From contig CAMEJG010000016.1 of assembly GCA_945919465.1 (NCBI GenBank), positions 1 through 40,196 of the forward strand: a stretch of DNA of 40,196 nucleotides. Direction: 5' to 3'. The notes under the pieces were generated by a model that was not told the DNA's origin, did no database searches, and saw only the letters and a list, made by a program, of their open reading frames with translations. Shown here in pieces: positions 33,391 through 40,196 of this stretch. The translations under genes were made by a program, and so were the position numbers. Positions within the stretch are counted from its first letter, which is position 1; every line of letters begins with the position of its first letter. The stretch is from an uncultured Anaeroplasma sp. GTDB taxonomy: Bacteria; Bacillota_I; Bacilli_A; Acholeplasmatales; Anaeroplasmataceae.

Positions 33391-34791
33391 ATGCTAATTT
33401 TAGCTAAATTATATTCTTCATTAAATATTTATCAACAATCTCATTATAATATAAAAGATTATTTAAAATACTATTCTAATAACATTATATTTTATTTCTT
33501 AATTCCTTTATTAATCTCATTATTATATTTTATTAATCATTATTTATTTATTGTTTTAGATTTATATTCGTTATTATTTTTTATTTTTAAGGTTAAATTA
33601 AAATTTACTAAGAGAGTATTAAAAATTATTATACTATCATTTTTATTATTTCCTATATTATTGATACCATATTGTTTATTTATCTTTATCTTTTTTGAAT
33701 TTTTATTAATACCTATTTATCTAATTGAATATTATTTTATAGAATATCCAAGAGTCAAAAAGACAATTACTAAAGCTAAAAATAAATTAAATAATTATTA
33801 TGGTACTATTATTGGAGTTGTAGGTAGTGCTGGTAAAACAACTACTAAAAATTTTATAGCTGATATTTTTCATTCAATTAAAACCCCTAAAAGCTATAAT
33901 ACTTTATTAGGTATTTCAAATTATATAAATGATACTTATTTATACACAGATAATGTTGTTATTGAAATGGGAATATCTAAAATTAATGATATGGATTCTT
34001 TAGTAGAGCTTGTAAAACCAAAGGTAGTATTTTTAACTAATATTTTACCTATGCATATAGATGGATTAAAAAATATAGATGTAATTTATCAAGAAAAGCT
34101 AAAAGCTTTTAAATATGCAAATGTTAGTGTTTGTAATTTTGAATCTGAATATATAAGAAATAATTTTTCTAATCCAACTATTTCTTATGGCTTTAATCAT
34201 GGAGATTATAGAGCTAAAAATATAAATAATAATAATTTTGATTTATTTTATAAAAATAATTATGTTACTACAATATATTCTAATTGTAATAGTAAATTAG
34301 AAATATTAGATTTGTTAGGAGTGTTAGCTTATTATCATTATTTAGGTAAAGATTTTAATAATATCAAACTAGAATTATTAAATTTATTCCATGAAAAAAA
34401 TAGACTAGAAATTAAAGGAAATAATAAACATATTATTTTAGATGATTCCTATAATTCAAATATTTTAGGCTTTAAGGAGGCATTAAAGAAAAATAGTATT
34501 AATGGAAGAAGAATACTAATTACTCCAGGAATAGTAGAATTAGGAATTTATAATAAAGAAATTAATAAGGAATTAGCATTATACATAGCAGGATATATAG
34601 ATGATGCCATAATTGTAGCTAATAAAAGATTATATTTAGAATTAAAAAAATATCAAATTAATGTATATAATGTCATAAGCTTTAAGGAGGGCTATAAATT
34701 ATATAAAAAAATAATGTCAAATTATGAAAAAACTTCATTATTAATTGAAAATGATTTGCCTGATATTTATAGGAGGAGATTATTTATATGA
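33391..34791 (+). CDS. murF: MurF-like Mur ligase with N-terminal membrane domain
   Basis: A 466-residue protein. Residues about 30-117 form three or so membrane segments not found in classic MurF. The ligase core follows: P-loop GVVGSAGKTT (142-151), NTLLGISNYI, the metal-binding region VVIEMGISKINDM, LTNILPMHIDGL, and the MurF signature DDSYNSN (351-357), then ITPGIVELG. MurF joins D-Ala-D-Ala to the UDP-MurNAc-tripeptide. The four-base overlap with a D-Ala-D-Ala ligase gene supports this. The membrane domain would hold the enzyme near MraY. A -10 box (TATAAT, 33375-33380) lies only 10 bases before the ATG, so the leader would be very short, with GGTGA as a weak ribosome site. Confidence 0.85.
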   Translation: MLILAKLYSSLNIYQQSHYNIKDYLKYYSNNIIFYFLIPLLISLLYFINHYLFIVLDLYSLLFFIFKVKLKFTKRVLKIIILSFLLFPILLIPYCLFIFIFFEFLLIPIYLIEYYFIEYPRVKKTITKAKNKLNNYYGTIIGVVGSAGKTTTKNFIADIFHSIKTPKSYNTLLGISNYINDTYLYTDNVVIEMGISKINDMDSLVELVKPKVVFLTNILPMHIDGLKNIDVIYQEKLKAFKYANVSVCNFESEYIRNNFSNPTISYGFNHGDYRAKNINNNNFDLFYKNNYVTTIYSNCNSKLEILDLLGVLAYYHYLGKDFNNIKLELLNLFHEKNRLEIKGNNKHIILDDSYNSNILGFKEALKKNSINGRRILITPGIVELGIYNKEINKELALYIAGYIDDAIIVANKRLYLELKKYQINVYNVISFKEGYKLYKKIMSNYEKTSLLIENDLPDIYRRRLFI

Positions 34792-35771
34792 ATTTAGGTA
34801 TTTTATTTGGTGGTAATTCATTAGAACATGATATTTCAATAATATCTGCATTTCAGCTTAAGAATAAGCTTAGTAAAGTATTTAATGTTGTAATGATTTA
34901 TTGTGATTTTGAAGCTAATATTTATAATGTAAGTAAAAATAAGCTTGATGATTTTAAAAAGGATAAAAATAAATTTAAAAAAACTAGATTTGTTAATGGT
35001 GGAATAAAAAATAAAAAAATAGATTTAATGGTTTTAATAGGTCATGGAGAAAATAGTGAGGATGGAGTATTTGCAGGATTGATGAGGTTTTATAATATTT
35101 GTTTTTTAGGTAGTGATATTTTTGCATCTAGCTTATCTATTGATAAATGGAATTCTTATTTATTTTTAAGAGAAGAAATACCATTTATTAATAAGATTAG
35201 TTATAATAAGAATGATTATATTAATAAAAAAGAAATCCCATTTATGCCTGCAATAATTAAGCCGAGATTTGGAGGATCCTCTATTGGTATAGAAATTTGT
35301 AATACAAAAGAAGAACTAGATAAATTACTTATTAAAGAATTGAATGATTATAATGAATTAATAATAGAACCATTTATGAATAATATTGAAGAATACACTC
35401 AAGCTGTATCCCATAATTATATTTCAAAAATAGAAGTAATAAAAAAGAAGGCGTATTATAGTTTTGAATCTAAATATACTAATGATAATAAATTTATATT
35501 AAAAGACTATATTGTTGATTCTAAATTGAATGAACTATCAAAAAAAATTTATAAATTAATTAATGCGAGTGGAATTATTAGAATTGATTATTTTAAAATA
35601 AATGATAGATATTTTGTAAATGAAATTAATACTTTGCCAGGGGCACTTGCTTCATATTTATTTGATAATTTTGATGATGTTATTTTAGATGAAATGAAAT
35701 ATTCATTTAACAATAAAGTCATTAAATATAATTCATTAAAATTTCTTAAAAATTCAAATATTCAAAAATAA
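34788..35771 (+). CDS. ddl: D-alanine--D-alanine ligase
   Basis: A 327-residue ATP-grasp ligase. The N-terminal motif GGNSLEHDIS (8-17) includes the substrate Glu13. The ATP-grasp parts are IIKPRFGGSSIGIE (156-169), the omega loop ESKYTND with Lys229-Tyr230, RIDYF (265-269) and VNEINTLPG (277-285). Tyr230 sits where D-lactate-type ligases usually have Phe, so D-Ala-D-Ala is the likely product, not D-Ala-D-Lac; this rests on memory of the loop alignment. The ATG overlaps the MurF stop (ATGA), and AGGAGGAG lies inside the MurF gene. The pair makes and attaches the dipeptide of the cell wall. Confidence 0.93.
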   Translation: MNLGILFGGNSLEHDISIISAFQLKNKLSKVFNVVMIYCDFEANIYNVSKNKLDDFKKDKNKFKKTRFVNGGIKNKKIDLMVLIGHGENSEDGVFAGLMRFYNICFLGSDIFASSLSIDKWNSYLFLREEIPFINKISYNKNDYINKKEIPFMPAIIKPRFGGSSIGIEICNTKEELDKLLIKELNDYNELIIEPFMNNIEEYTQAVSHNYISKIEVIKKKAYYSFESKYTNDNKFILKDYIVDSKLNELSKKIYKLINASGIIRIDYFKINDRYFVNEINTLPGALASYLFDNFDDVILDEMKYSFNNKVIKYNSLKFLKNSNIQK

Positions 35772-35773
35772 TA

Positions 35774-35802
35774 TAGACAATAAAATTAAATAATAGTATA
35801 AT
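35774..35802 (+). promoter_or_regulatory. Promoter of the RDD protein gene
   Basis: TAGACA (35774-35779) and TATAAT (35797-35802) are 17 bases apart, starting 2 bases after the Ddl stop. AAAGGGG and the ATG at 35825 follow. Confidence 0.55.
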
Positions 35803-35824
35803 TTTTAGCAAAAGGGGTGTTATT

Positions 35825-36544
35825 ATGATGAATACTGGTTATAAAACAGTAACAAATGGTAAAAGATTTTTAGTTTTCTTTTTAGATTTTTTCTTTTTAG
35901 GATTATTAACTTCAATAATAGTTATGGTTATTGAAATGATATTTATCGGTTCTGTTGAAGGCTATATTAGCTATAATGATGCATCAATTAGACTTCAAGA
36001 AGCATTTTATAATTACTTATTGTCTGATGTGGATAATGTAGAGGCATTTTTAGCTGAATATGAAGCAGTTATGCCTTCACTAATGTTATATGTTACTACA
36101 AATTTTATTACTACAGTTGTACTATTTATATTATATTTTATCGTGATACCAATGCTTAATCCAAAATGTCAGACTCTTGGAAGACTCATTTGTAAGGTTA
36201 GAATTGTTTCTACTAATACAAAAGATCTTTCTAAAGGAAGAATTGTAGGACGTGAGTCAATGAGCTTTTTATGTTATCAATTAATACCAATTGTAGGATT
36301 AATAAGTGGTATTATGGCATTATCTAATCAAGAATCACTAGTTGATAAGGCTAGTAAAACTAGAATGGTTAATGATGAGGTAATTGATGATACTTTTGAT
36401 GATGTTGAATTTAAAGATGAAAAAAATTGGTCTGAAATAATAAATGCAAAATTTGATGATGTTACTGATTCAACTAATAATGAAGAAGTGAAAGAAGAAA
36501 ATAATACTGGTTCTGAATCAGAGGACGAATATAAATTTCTATAG
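35825..36544 (+). CDS. RDD family membrane protein
   Basis: A 239-residue membrane protein. The RDD landmarks are KRFLVFFLDFFFLGLL (about 13-28, with Arg and Asp), QTLGRLICKVRIV in the middle, and SLVDKASKTRMV closing the domain at about 170-181. Three membrane segments are expected (about 16-42, 86-112 and 150-167). The last 58 residues are an acidic, probably unstructured tail (DDTFDDVEFKDE, EEVKEENN). The function of RDD proteins is mostly unknown; some move ions or osmolytes. ATG at 35825 or 35828 both fit AAAGGGG. The next gene begins within 7 bases of the stop, so the two are coupled. Confidence 0.8.
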   Translation: MMNTGYKTVTNGKRFLVFFLDFFFLGLLTSIIVMVIEMIFIGSVEGYISYNDASIRLQEAFYNYLLSDVDNVEAFLAEYEAVMPSLMLYVTTNFITTVVLFILYFIVIPMLNPKCQTLGRLICKVRIVSTNTKDLSKGRIVGRESMSFLCYQLIPIVGLISGIMALSNQESLVDKASKTRMVNDEVIDDTFDDVEFKDEKNWSEIINAKFDDVTDSTNNEEVKEENNTGSESEDEYKFL

Positions 36545-36550
36545 GTGTTT

Positions 36551-37105
36551 ATGAGAGCGTTAGTTCTTTATATTAAGGATTTATCTATTAAAAATGAACT
36601 ATTTAATATTTTATATTCCTTAATTGGCAATCATTCAAAGCATATTGAAAATAAAGGAATGGATATCTTTTATCATAATTATGATAATGATGATGAAATA
36701 AGAAGTCTATTTTATTCTTTATCAACAGAATTTATGATTTCTATAAAAGGATATTATAGTAGAAATTTAGATATAGAAAGATTAAATGAAGAGATAAATT
36801 TAATTACTCCTTTACTTAATAATGCTGAATTTGATATATATAATATAAAAACTATTATTCCATATTTTAAGGATAATAATGATAAAAAGAAGCTTTTAAA
36901 TTATATTATTTCAAATAGTGGAATTTCTAAAGAATTTATAAAAGAATTTGCTGAATGTGATTTAAATGTTAGTCTCGCAAGTAAAAGGATGTTTGTTCAT
37001 CGTAATACTATGATATATAAATTAGATAAATTTTATGAAATTTCTAGTTTTGATTTAAGACATTTTGTTGATACTTATTTATTATATTCTTTAATAGTAT
37101 ATTAA
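36551..37105 (+). CDS. PucR/CdaR-type helix-turn-helix regulator, short form
   Basis: A 184-residue protein. The C-terminal 60 residues match the HTH_30 domain of PucR/CdaR regulators: FAECDLNVSLASKRMFVHRN, then TMIYKLDKFYEISSFDLRHF. The first 115 residues look like a shortened middle domain (ALVLYIKDLSIKNEL, TEFMISIKGYYS); full CdaR proteins have 350-400 residues and a ligand domain that is missing here. The start is ATG at 36551 or GTG at 36545, the latter touching the RDD stop. The next gene downstream is the sugar-transport ATPase, and a perfect palindrome lies between them, so this may be its regulator. A terminator-like hairpin separates the two. Confidence 0.75.
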   Translation: MRALVLYIKDLSIKNELFNILYSLIGNHSKHIENKGMDIFYHNYDNDDEIRSLFYSLSTEFMISIKGYYSRNLDIERLNEEINLITPLLNNAEFDIYNIKTIIPYFKDNNDKKKLLNYIISNSGISKEFIKEFAECDLNVSLASKRMFVHRNTMIYKLDKFYEISSFDLRHFVDTYLLYSLIVY

Positions 37106-37141
37106 GCTTTATCACTCATTTGATGAAGCTTTTTATTTTTT
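37104..37141 (+). terminator. Terminator after the PucR-like gene
   Basis: AAGCTTTATCA (37104-37114) pairs with TGATGAAGCTT (37121-37131) with one G-U pair and a 6-base loop, followed by TTTATTTTTT. Confidence 0.8.
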
Positions 37142-37184
37142 GTGCAATTTGCACATAGAATACGCTTTCAAATAGTTATATAAT
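37141..37184 (+). promoter_or_regulatory. Palindrome, cre-like site and -10 box before the sugar ATPase gene
   Basis: TGTGCAATTTGCACA (37141-37155) is a perfect palindrome with a single central base. It is followed at once by AGAATACGCTTTCA (37157-37170), which fits 12 of 14 positions of the catabolite-repression (cre) consensus TGWAANCGNTNWCA. TATAAT (37179-37184) lies 30 bases before the ATG at 37214. The -35 region is poor and covered by these sites. The arrangement would suit control by CcpA and by a second dimeric regulator. Confidence 0.5.
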
Positions 37185-37213
37185 AGCATTAGAAAGTATG
37201 GAGGTAATATTTT

Positions 37214-38362
37214 ATGGCAACTTTAGATTTAAATCATATTAATAAAATTTATCCTAATGGTGTACAAGCAGTATTCGATTTCAACCTACATATTGATAAT
37301 GAAGAATTCATTATTTTCGTAGGTCCATCTGGTTGTGGTAAATCTACAACATTAAGAATGATTGCTGGTCTTGAGGATATTTCAAGTGGTGATTTCTTCA
37401 TTAATGATGTAAGAATGAATGATGTTTCACCTAAGGATCGTGGTATTGCGATGGTATTCCAAAGCTATGCATTATATCCACATATGACTGTTTATGACAA
37501 TATGGCATTTGGTCTTCAATTACGTCGTGTCCCTAGAGAGGAAATTGCTCAAAGAGTTATGAAGGCTGCAAAAATATTAGGACTTGAGCCTTTTATTAGA
37601 CGTTATCCACGTCAATTATCAGGTGGTCAATGCCAACGTGTTGCGTTAGGACGTGCTATCGTTCGTAATGCAGATGTATTCTTACTAGATGAACCACTAT
37701 CTAACCTAGATGCTAAATTACGTGTAACAATGCGTGGTGAGTTAACTAAGCTTCATAAGCAATTAGGCTGTACAACTATTTATGTAACACATGACCAAAT
37801 TGAGGCTATGACAATGGCTGATAGAATTGTTGTTATGCGTGATGGTAGAATTCAACAAGTTGGTACTCCAAGAGAGATTTATGATGCACCATCAAATGTA
37901 TTCGTAGGAGGCTTCATTGGTACACCTCCAATGAACTTCATTCATGGTACATTAAAGGATAATGGTACATTTGTATCTTCTAAGGGTAATTATACTATTC
38001 GTATTCCTGAAGGAAAACTTAGATATGCTCGTGAATTAGGATATGAAAATAGAGAGGTTATTTTTGGTATCCGTCCAGAGGATGTATATGATGAGCAAAA
38101 TCCAACAATGATGCAAACATATCCAGGTGCAATTGTTGATATTACTGTTGAAATATCAGAACTACTTGGTGCTGAAACTAACATTTATACTTCAATTGAT
38201 GGTGACCCTATTATTGCATCAGTTCCATCTCGTGATGATTTAGCTCCAGGACAACCATTAAAGCTAGTTATAGATATGAATCATTGCCATTTATTTGATG
38301 CAGATACTGAAGAAATTATTAATGAGAATAGTAAGCCAGTATCTCATGATATAGATTTATAA
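37214..38362 (+). CDS. msmX: MsmX/UgpC-type ABC transporter ATPase for carbohydrate import
   Basis: A 382-residue ATPase of the CUT1 sugar importer class. Walker A is GPSGCGKST (37-45), the Q-loop VFQSYALYPHMTV (81-93), the signature LSGGQ (135-139) followed by CQRVALGRAI, Walker B VFLLDEP (155-161) and the H-loop His193. The C-terminal TOBE/MalK-type regulatory domain fills about 235-375 (FGIRPEDVYD, ELLGAETNIY, NHCHLFDADTEE). Cys140 stands where nearly all homologues have Arg. No permease or binding protein gene is adjacent, which is typical for MsmX, an ATPase shared by several sugar importers. The gene has its own control region and terminator, and codons look less AT-biased than in the neighbours, fitting high expression. 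Confidence 0.93.
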   Translation: MATLDLNHINKIYPNGVQAVFDFNLHIDNEEFIIFVGPSGCGKSTTLRMIAGLEDISSGDFFINDVRMNDVSPKDRGIAMVFQSYALYPHMTVYDNMAFGLQLRRVPREEIAQRVMKAAKILGLEPFIRRYPRQLSGGQCQRVALGRAIVRNADVFLLDEPLSNLDAKLRVTMRGELTKLHKQLGCTTIYVTHDQIEAMTMADRIVVMRDGRIQQVGTPREIYDAPSNVFVGGFIGTPPMNFIHGTLKDNGTFVSSKGNYTIRIPEGKLRYARELGYENREVIFGIRPEDVYDEQNPTMMQTYPGAIVDITVEISELLGAETNIYTSIDGDPIIASVPSRDDLAPGQPLKLVIDMNHCHLFDADTEEIINENSKPVSHDIDL

Positions 38363-38368
38363 TAAACT

Positions 38369-38400
38369 CATCTCTAGCATAATTCTAGAGATGTTTTTTT
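38369..38400 (+). terminator. Strong terminator after the sugar ATPase gene
   Basis: CATCTCTAG (38369-38377) and CTAGAGATG (38385-38393) form a perfect 9-base stem with a 7-base loop, followed by seven T residues. Confidence 0.88.
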
Positions 38401-38431
38401 GAGACTTGTTTTTTTAATGATGAAAATTTAG

Positions 38432-38460
38432 TTTACATTTTTAATTCATTATTATATAAT
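38432..38460 (+). promoter_or_regulatory. Strong promoter of the 83-residue gene
   Basis: TTTACA (38432-38437) and TATAAT (38455-38460) are exactly 17 bases apart; AGAAGGAGG and the ATG at 38484 follow. Confidence 0.65.
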
Positions 38461-38483
38461 TTTAGAAGAAGGAGGAATAGTCT

Positions 38484-38735
38484 ATGCTTAAATATGTTTT
38501 TGATACACAACTATTAATTGCTGGAGAAAATCTATCTGAGGATGATATTATCGATTATATTACTGAAAATATTGAAGGAGATTGTTTATTAGCTGTAGGA
38601 GATGAAGATTTAATTAAAATTCACTTTCATACAAATACACCATGGAAGGTTTTAGAATATGCTTCTACATTAGGAGAAATTCACGATATTGTTGTAGAAA
38701 ACATGGACCGTCAAGAACGAGGCTTAAAGGGATAA
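38484..38735 (+). CDS. Stand-alone DAK-phosphatase-like domain (annotated elsewhere as 'kinase to dihydroxyacetone kinase')
   Basis: An 83-residue protein. Its sequence YVFDTQLLIAGENLSEDDII, then CLLAVGDEDLIKIHFHTNTP and WKVLEYASTLGEIHDIVVEN follows the C-terminal domain of YloV/FakA-type DAK2 proteins, which reads with the same VGDxDLVKVHxHTNxP core. FakA has about 550 residues and an N-terminal kinase domain that is absent here. Small proteins of this form occur in other Bacillota under the name 'kinase to dihydroxyacetone kinase'. A strong promoter, AGAAGGAGG and a terminator show that it is a full, independent gene, not a fragment. It may bind fatty acid kinase partners or a small ligand; the role is unknown. 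Confidence 0.75.
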   Translation: MLKYVFDTQLLIAGENLSEDDIIDYITENIEGDCLLAVGDEDLIKIHFHTNTPWKVLEYASTLGEIHDIVVENMDRQERGLKG

Positions 38736-38744
38736 AATATATAT

Positions 38745-38773
38745 GCTATGCAATATGCATAGCTTTTTCTTTA
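38745..38773 (+). terminator. Terminator after the DAK-like gene
   Basis: GCTATGCA (38745-38752) and TGCATAGC (38756-38763) form a perfect 8-base stem with a 3-base loop, then TTTTTCTTT. Confidence 0.82.
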
Positions 38774-38786
38774 AACTATATATAAA

Positions 38787-38815
38787 TTGACAAGAAAACG
38801 TTTTTTTGCTATAAT
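38787..38815 (+). promoter_or_regulatory. Consensus promoter of the GGDEF gene with a cre-like spacer
   Basis: TTGACA (38787-38792) and TATAAT (38810-38815) both match the consensus perfectly and are 17 bases apart. The spacer contains AGAAAACGTTTTTT (38793-38806), which fits 11 of 14 cre positions, so a repressor bound there could block the promoter. Confidence 0.75.
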
Positions 38816-38842
38816 TACCACATAAGGAAGGTGAGTAATCAT

Positions 38843-39901
38843 ATGAAAAATATAAATGAATTAAAATATTTTAAAAATTGTTATTCTGATCATATAATTG
38901 ATTATCTTACTGGTACTTTAAATAAAGAAAATTTATTCTATTATATTCAAAATTTGGTTGATAATAAAAAAGAATTTTCATTATTTTTTATTGATGTTGA
39001 TGAGTTTAAAAAAATAAATGATCTAAAGGGTCATTCTTATGGAGATTTTATGCTAAAAAGCATAATTGATGTTATATCAACTGCTATAGAGGATAAAGCA
39101 ATCATTGGTCGTTTTGGTGGCGATGAGTTTATGGTTGTGGCTGAGAGTCTAACTGGGTATGATGATACATGGAATTTTGCAAGAAATATTTGTATGGCTG
39201 TAAGAAAATTTTCTAAGGAAGAGGCTTTAAAAAATGGTGGTTTATTTTGTTCAATTACAGTTGGAGTAGTAAGATTCCCAATTGATGCATCAAATATAAA
39301 TGATCTTATTAAGATTGCTGATAAAGCTTTATATAGAGGGAAAAAGAAGGGTAGAGATTGCTTCGTCATCTATAATCCAATTCTTCATGGACAAATAAAT
39401 ACTGATACTCAATATCAAATAGATTTAATATCAATTGTTCAATATTGTTATCATGAATTTACCACATATACTGATTCTTTAGAAAATGCTTTAGATAGAG
39501 TTGAATTATTTTTATCTAATAATTTTATGATTGATTCTTTGATAATTAATGATATAATAAATTCGAAATACTATTATCATATTGATGATCTTAATAATTC
39601 TATTAATAAGGATAATTCCATTAAAATTAATAATAGTATTTATGATAATATATTTGTTGGTTCTGAAAATATTATCACAATTAATTCTAGAGAGTATATT
39701 AAGGAAAAGCATCCAATTCTTTTTGAATTATTAGTGAAAACAGATATAAGAGGACTAATGCTTATTAAGCTTAATTATACTGATGGAAGTCCCTTTTATA
39801 TACATATTAATTCTCAACGTGCAAGAATTTGGTCTCGTGATGAGCAATTAATATTTTTATCAGTATTTCAAATTTATAGTTTAGTAAAAAATATTAAATA
39901 G
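38843..39901 (+). CDS. GGDEF-GAF protein, probable diguanylate cyclase
   Basis: A 352-residue soluble protein. The GGDEF domain fills about 17-180: DYLTGTLNKENL, LFFIDVDEFKKIND with metal ligand Asp51, and RFGGDEF with the catalytic loop at 92-96, then KALYRGKKKGRDCF. It should join two GTP into cyclic di-GMP. The inhibitory I-site (RxxD nine bases of protein before the loop) is absent; Glu83 and Ala86 stand there. The C-terminal part (about 200-350, ending GLMLIKLNYTDGS, SRDEQLIFLSVFQIYSLVKN) looks like a GAF sensor, an unusual order since sensors are mostly N-terminal. ATG at 38843 has GGAAGGTGAG upstream; GTG at 38831 is open but lies inside that site. No membrane segment is present. Confidence 0.88.
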   Translation: MKNINELKYFKNCYSDHIIDYLTGTLNKENLFYYIQNLVDNKKEFSLFFIDVDEFKKINDLKGHSYGDFMLKSIIDVISTAIEDKAIIGRFGGDEFMVVAESLTGYDDTWNFARNICMAVRKFSKEEALKNGGLFCSITVGVVRFPIDASNINDLIKIADKALYRGKKKGRDCFVIYNPILHGQINTDTQYQIDLISIVQYCYHEFTTYTDSLENALDRVELFLSNNFMIDSLIINDIINSKYYYHIDDLNNSINKDNSIKINNSIYDNIFVGSENIITINSREYIKEKHPILFELLVKTDIRGLMLIKLNYTDGSPFYIHINSQRARIWSRDEQLIFLSVFQIYSLVKNIK

Positions 39902-39920
39902 TATATTTAGATATACTATT
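39897..39920 (+). terminator. Hairpin between the GGDEF gene and the tRNA
   Basis: AATAGTATAT (39897-39906) and ATATACTATT (39911-39920) form a perfect 10-base stem with a 4-base loop overlapping the GGDEF stop codon. No T-run follows, so it may serve tRNA 5' processing or mRNA stability as well as termination. Confidence 0.4.
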
Positions 39921-39924
39921 ATTT

Positions 39925-39998
39925 GCTCTCTTAGTACATCGGTAGTACGTGGCCATGGTAAGGCTAAAAGGCAAGTTCGATTCTTGCAGTGAGCACCA
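39925..39998 (+). tRNA. tRNA-Thr (GGU anticodon), divergent
   Basis: A 74-base cloverleaf with encoded CCA. Acceptor GCTCTCT pairs with AGTGAGC except for a T-T mismatch at the fifth pair; D-stem GTAC/GTAC with a 7-base loop containing GG; anticodon stem TGGCC/GGCTA with loop ATGGTAA, so the anticodon is GGT (reads ACC and ACT); four-base variable region; T-arm GCAAG-TTCGATT-CTTGC; discriminator A. The threonine call rests on the anticodon, supported by G1-C72, C2-G71 and discriminator A. A terminator follows. The mismatch and the T at position 15 make it less regular than a normal housekeeping tRNA. Confidence 0.85.
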
Positions 39999-40011
39999 TA
40001 TAGAAAAAATG

Positions 40012-40040
40012 ACTTTGATATTATAAATCAAAGTTTTTTT
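40012..40040 (+). terminator. Terminator after the tRNA
   Basis: ACTTTGAT (40012-40019) and ATCAAAGT (40027-40034) form a perfect 8-base stem with a 7-base loop, followed by a T-run to 40040. Confidence 0.8.
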
Positions 40041-40196
40041 ATATAAATAAGTTATTTATTCTTATACAAATATAAAATTTTTAATGATAGAAATCTTGAT
40101 GATCTGATATTATTTAGAAAAAGATACCGAAATATTATTAACATAATTATAGAACAGCACTTTATTTCAGGGCATAATTATCAAATTATTTAAGGA

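Noticed and set aside
39037-39369. A 110-codon antisense frame inside the GGDEF gene
   Set aside because: It mirrors conserved GGDEF codons and has no upstream signals.
40090-40196. A minus-strand reading with NKVLFYNYVNNISVSF, faintly like the MurG acceptor region
   Set aside because: Stop codons interrupt it on both sides, the match is under 20 residues, and AT-rich DNA gives many such look-alikes. I do not list a gene or pseudogene here.
1-40196. Mycoplasma-type code with TGA read as Trp
   Set aside because: TGA ends well-placed genes at 15600 and 34791 (the murF-ddl overlap), and Trp in conserved motifs is TGG.

Overview
The window looks like chromosomal DNA of a very AT-rich, low-GC Gram-positive bacterium (Bacillota, probably an uncultured host-associated Bacilli lineage near Erysipelotrichales, RF39 or the walled relatives of the Mollicutes). 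Reasons: AGGAGG-type ribosome sites, many lipobox lipoproteins, OppABCDF and YhaO/YhaN homologues, and a MurF-Ddl pair, so the cell makes peptidoglycan. TGA acts as a stop (it ends the genes at 15361-15600 and 33391-34791), so the code is standard rather than mycoplasma-type. Placement is inference; no 16S or ribosomal gene is present.

Layout. (1) 1-2200: accessory-looking segment with a decayed small gene of the kind found beside serine recombinases, an AlbA_2/HATPase regulator-like gene, and an intergenic stretch with tandem GTCAC motifs and three hairpins. (2) 2434-5326: a two-gene redox unit, a membrane protein ending in a CxxC tail and a NapH-like ferredoxin fused to two TlpA-like domains. 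(3) 5442-6310: a single lipoprotein gene. (4) 6384-23849: a long co-directional cluster bounded by a good promoter and a very strong terminator. It encodes an InlB-type repeat lipoprotein, an oversized oligopeptide-binding lipoprotein, OppB, OppC, OppD, OppF, a 79-residue membrane protein, a 2509-residue subtilisin-like lipoprotein with PA, Ig-like and about 30 BspA-type leucine-rich repeats plus a C-terminal membrane segment, and a small lipoprotein. The likely job is to bind and cut host or dietary protein at the surface and import the peptides.

(5) 23897-31038: the YhaO/YhaN nuclease pair, two small genes and an M16C peptidase that could finish digestion of peptides. (6) 31032-33304: ilvE on the minus strand, a small membrane protein gene, and a YlbJ-like membrane protein gene whose end overlaps it. 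(7) 33391-35771: a membrane-attached MurF-like ligase translationally coupled to Ddl. (8) 35774-38400: an RDD membrane protein, a PucR/CdaR-type helix-turn-helix protein and an MsmX/UgpC sugar-transport ATPase preceded by a perfect palindrome and a cre-like site. (9) 38432-40040: a free-standing DAK-phosphatase-like domain, a GGDEF-GAF protein and a divergent tRNA-Thr.

The strongest candidates for something little described are the protease-importer operon, with matching extra extracytoplasmic domains in its binding protein and both permeases and a protease that seems anchored at both ends, and the fused redox relay beside it. All functional statements are from reading motifs by eye; no search was run.
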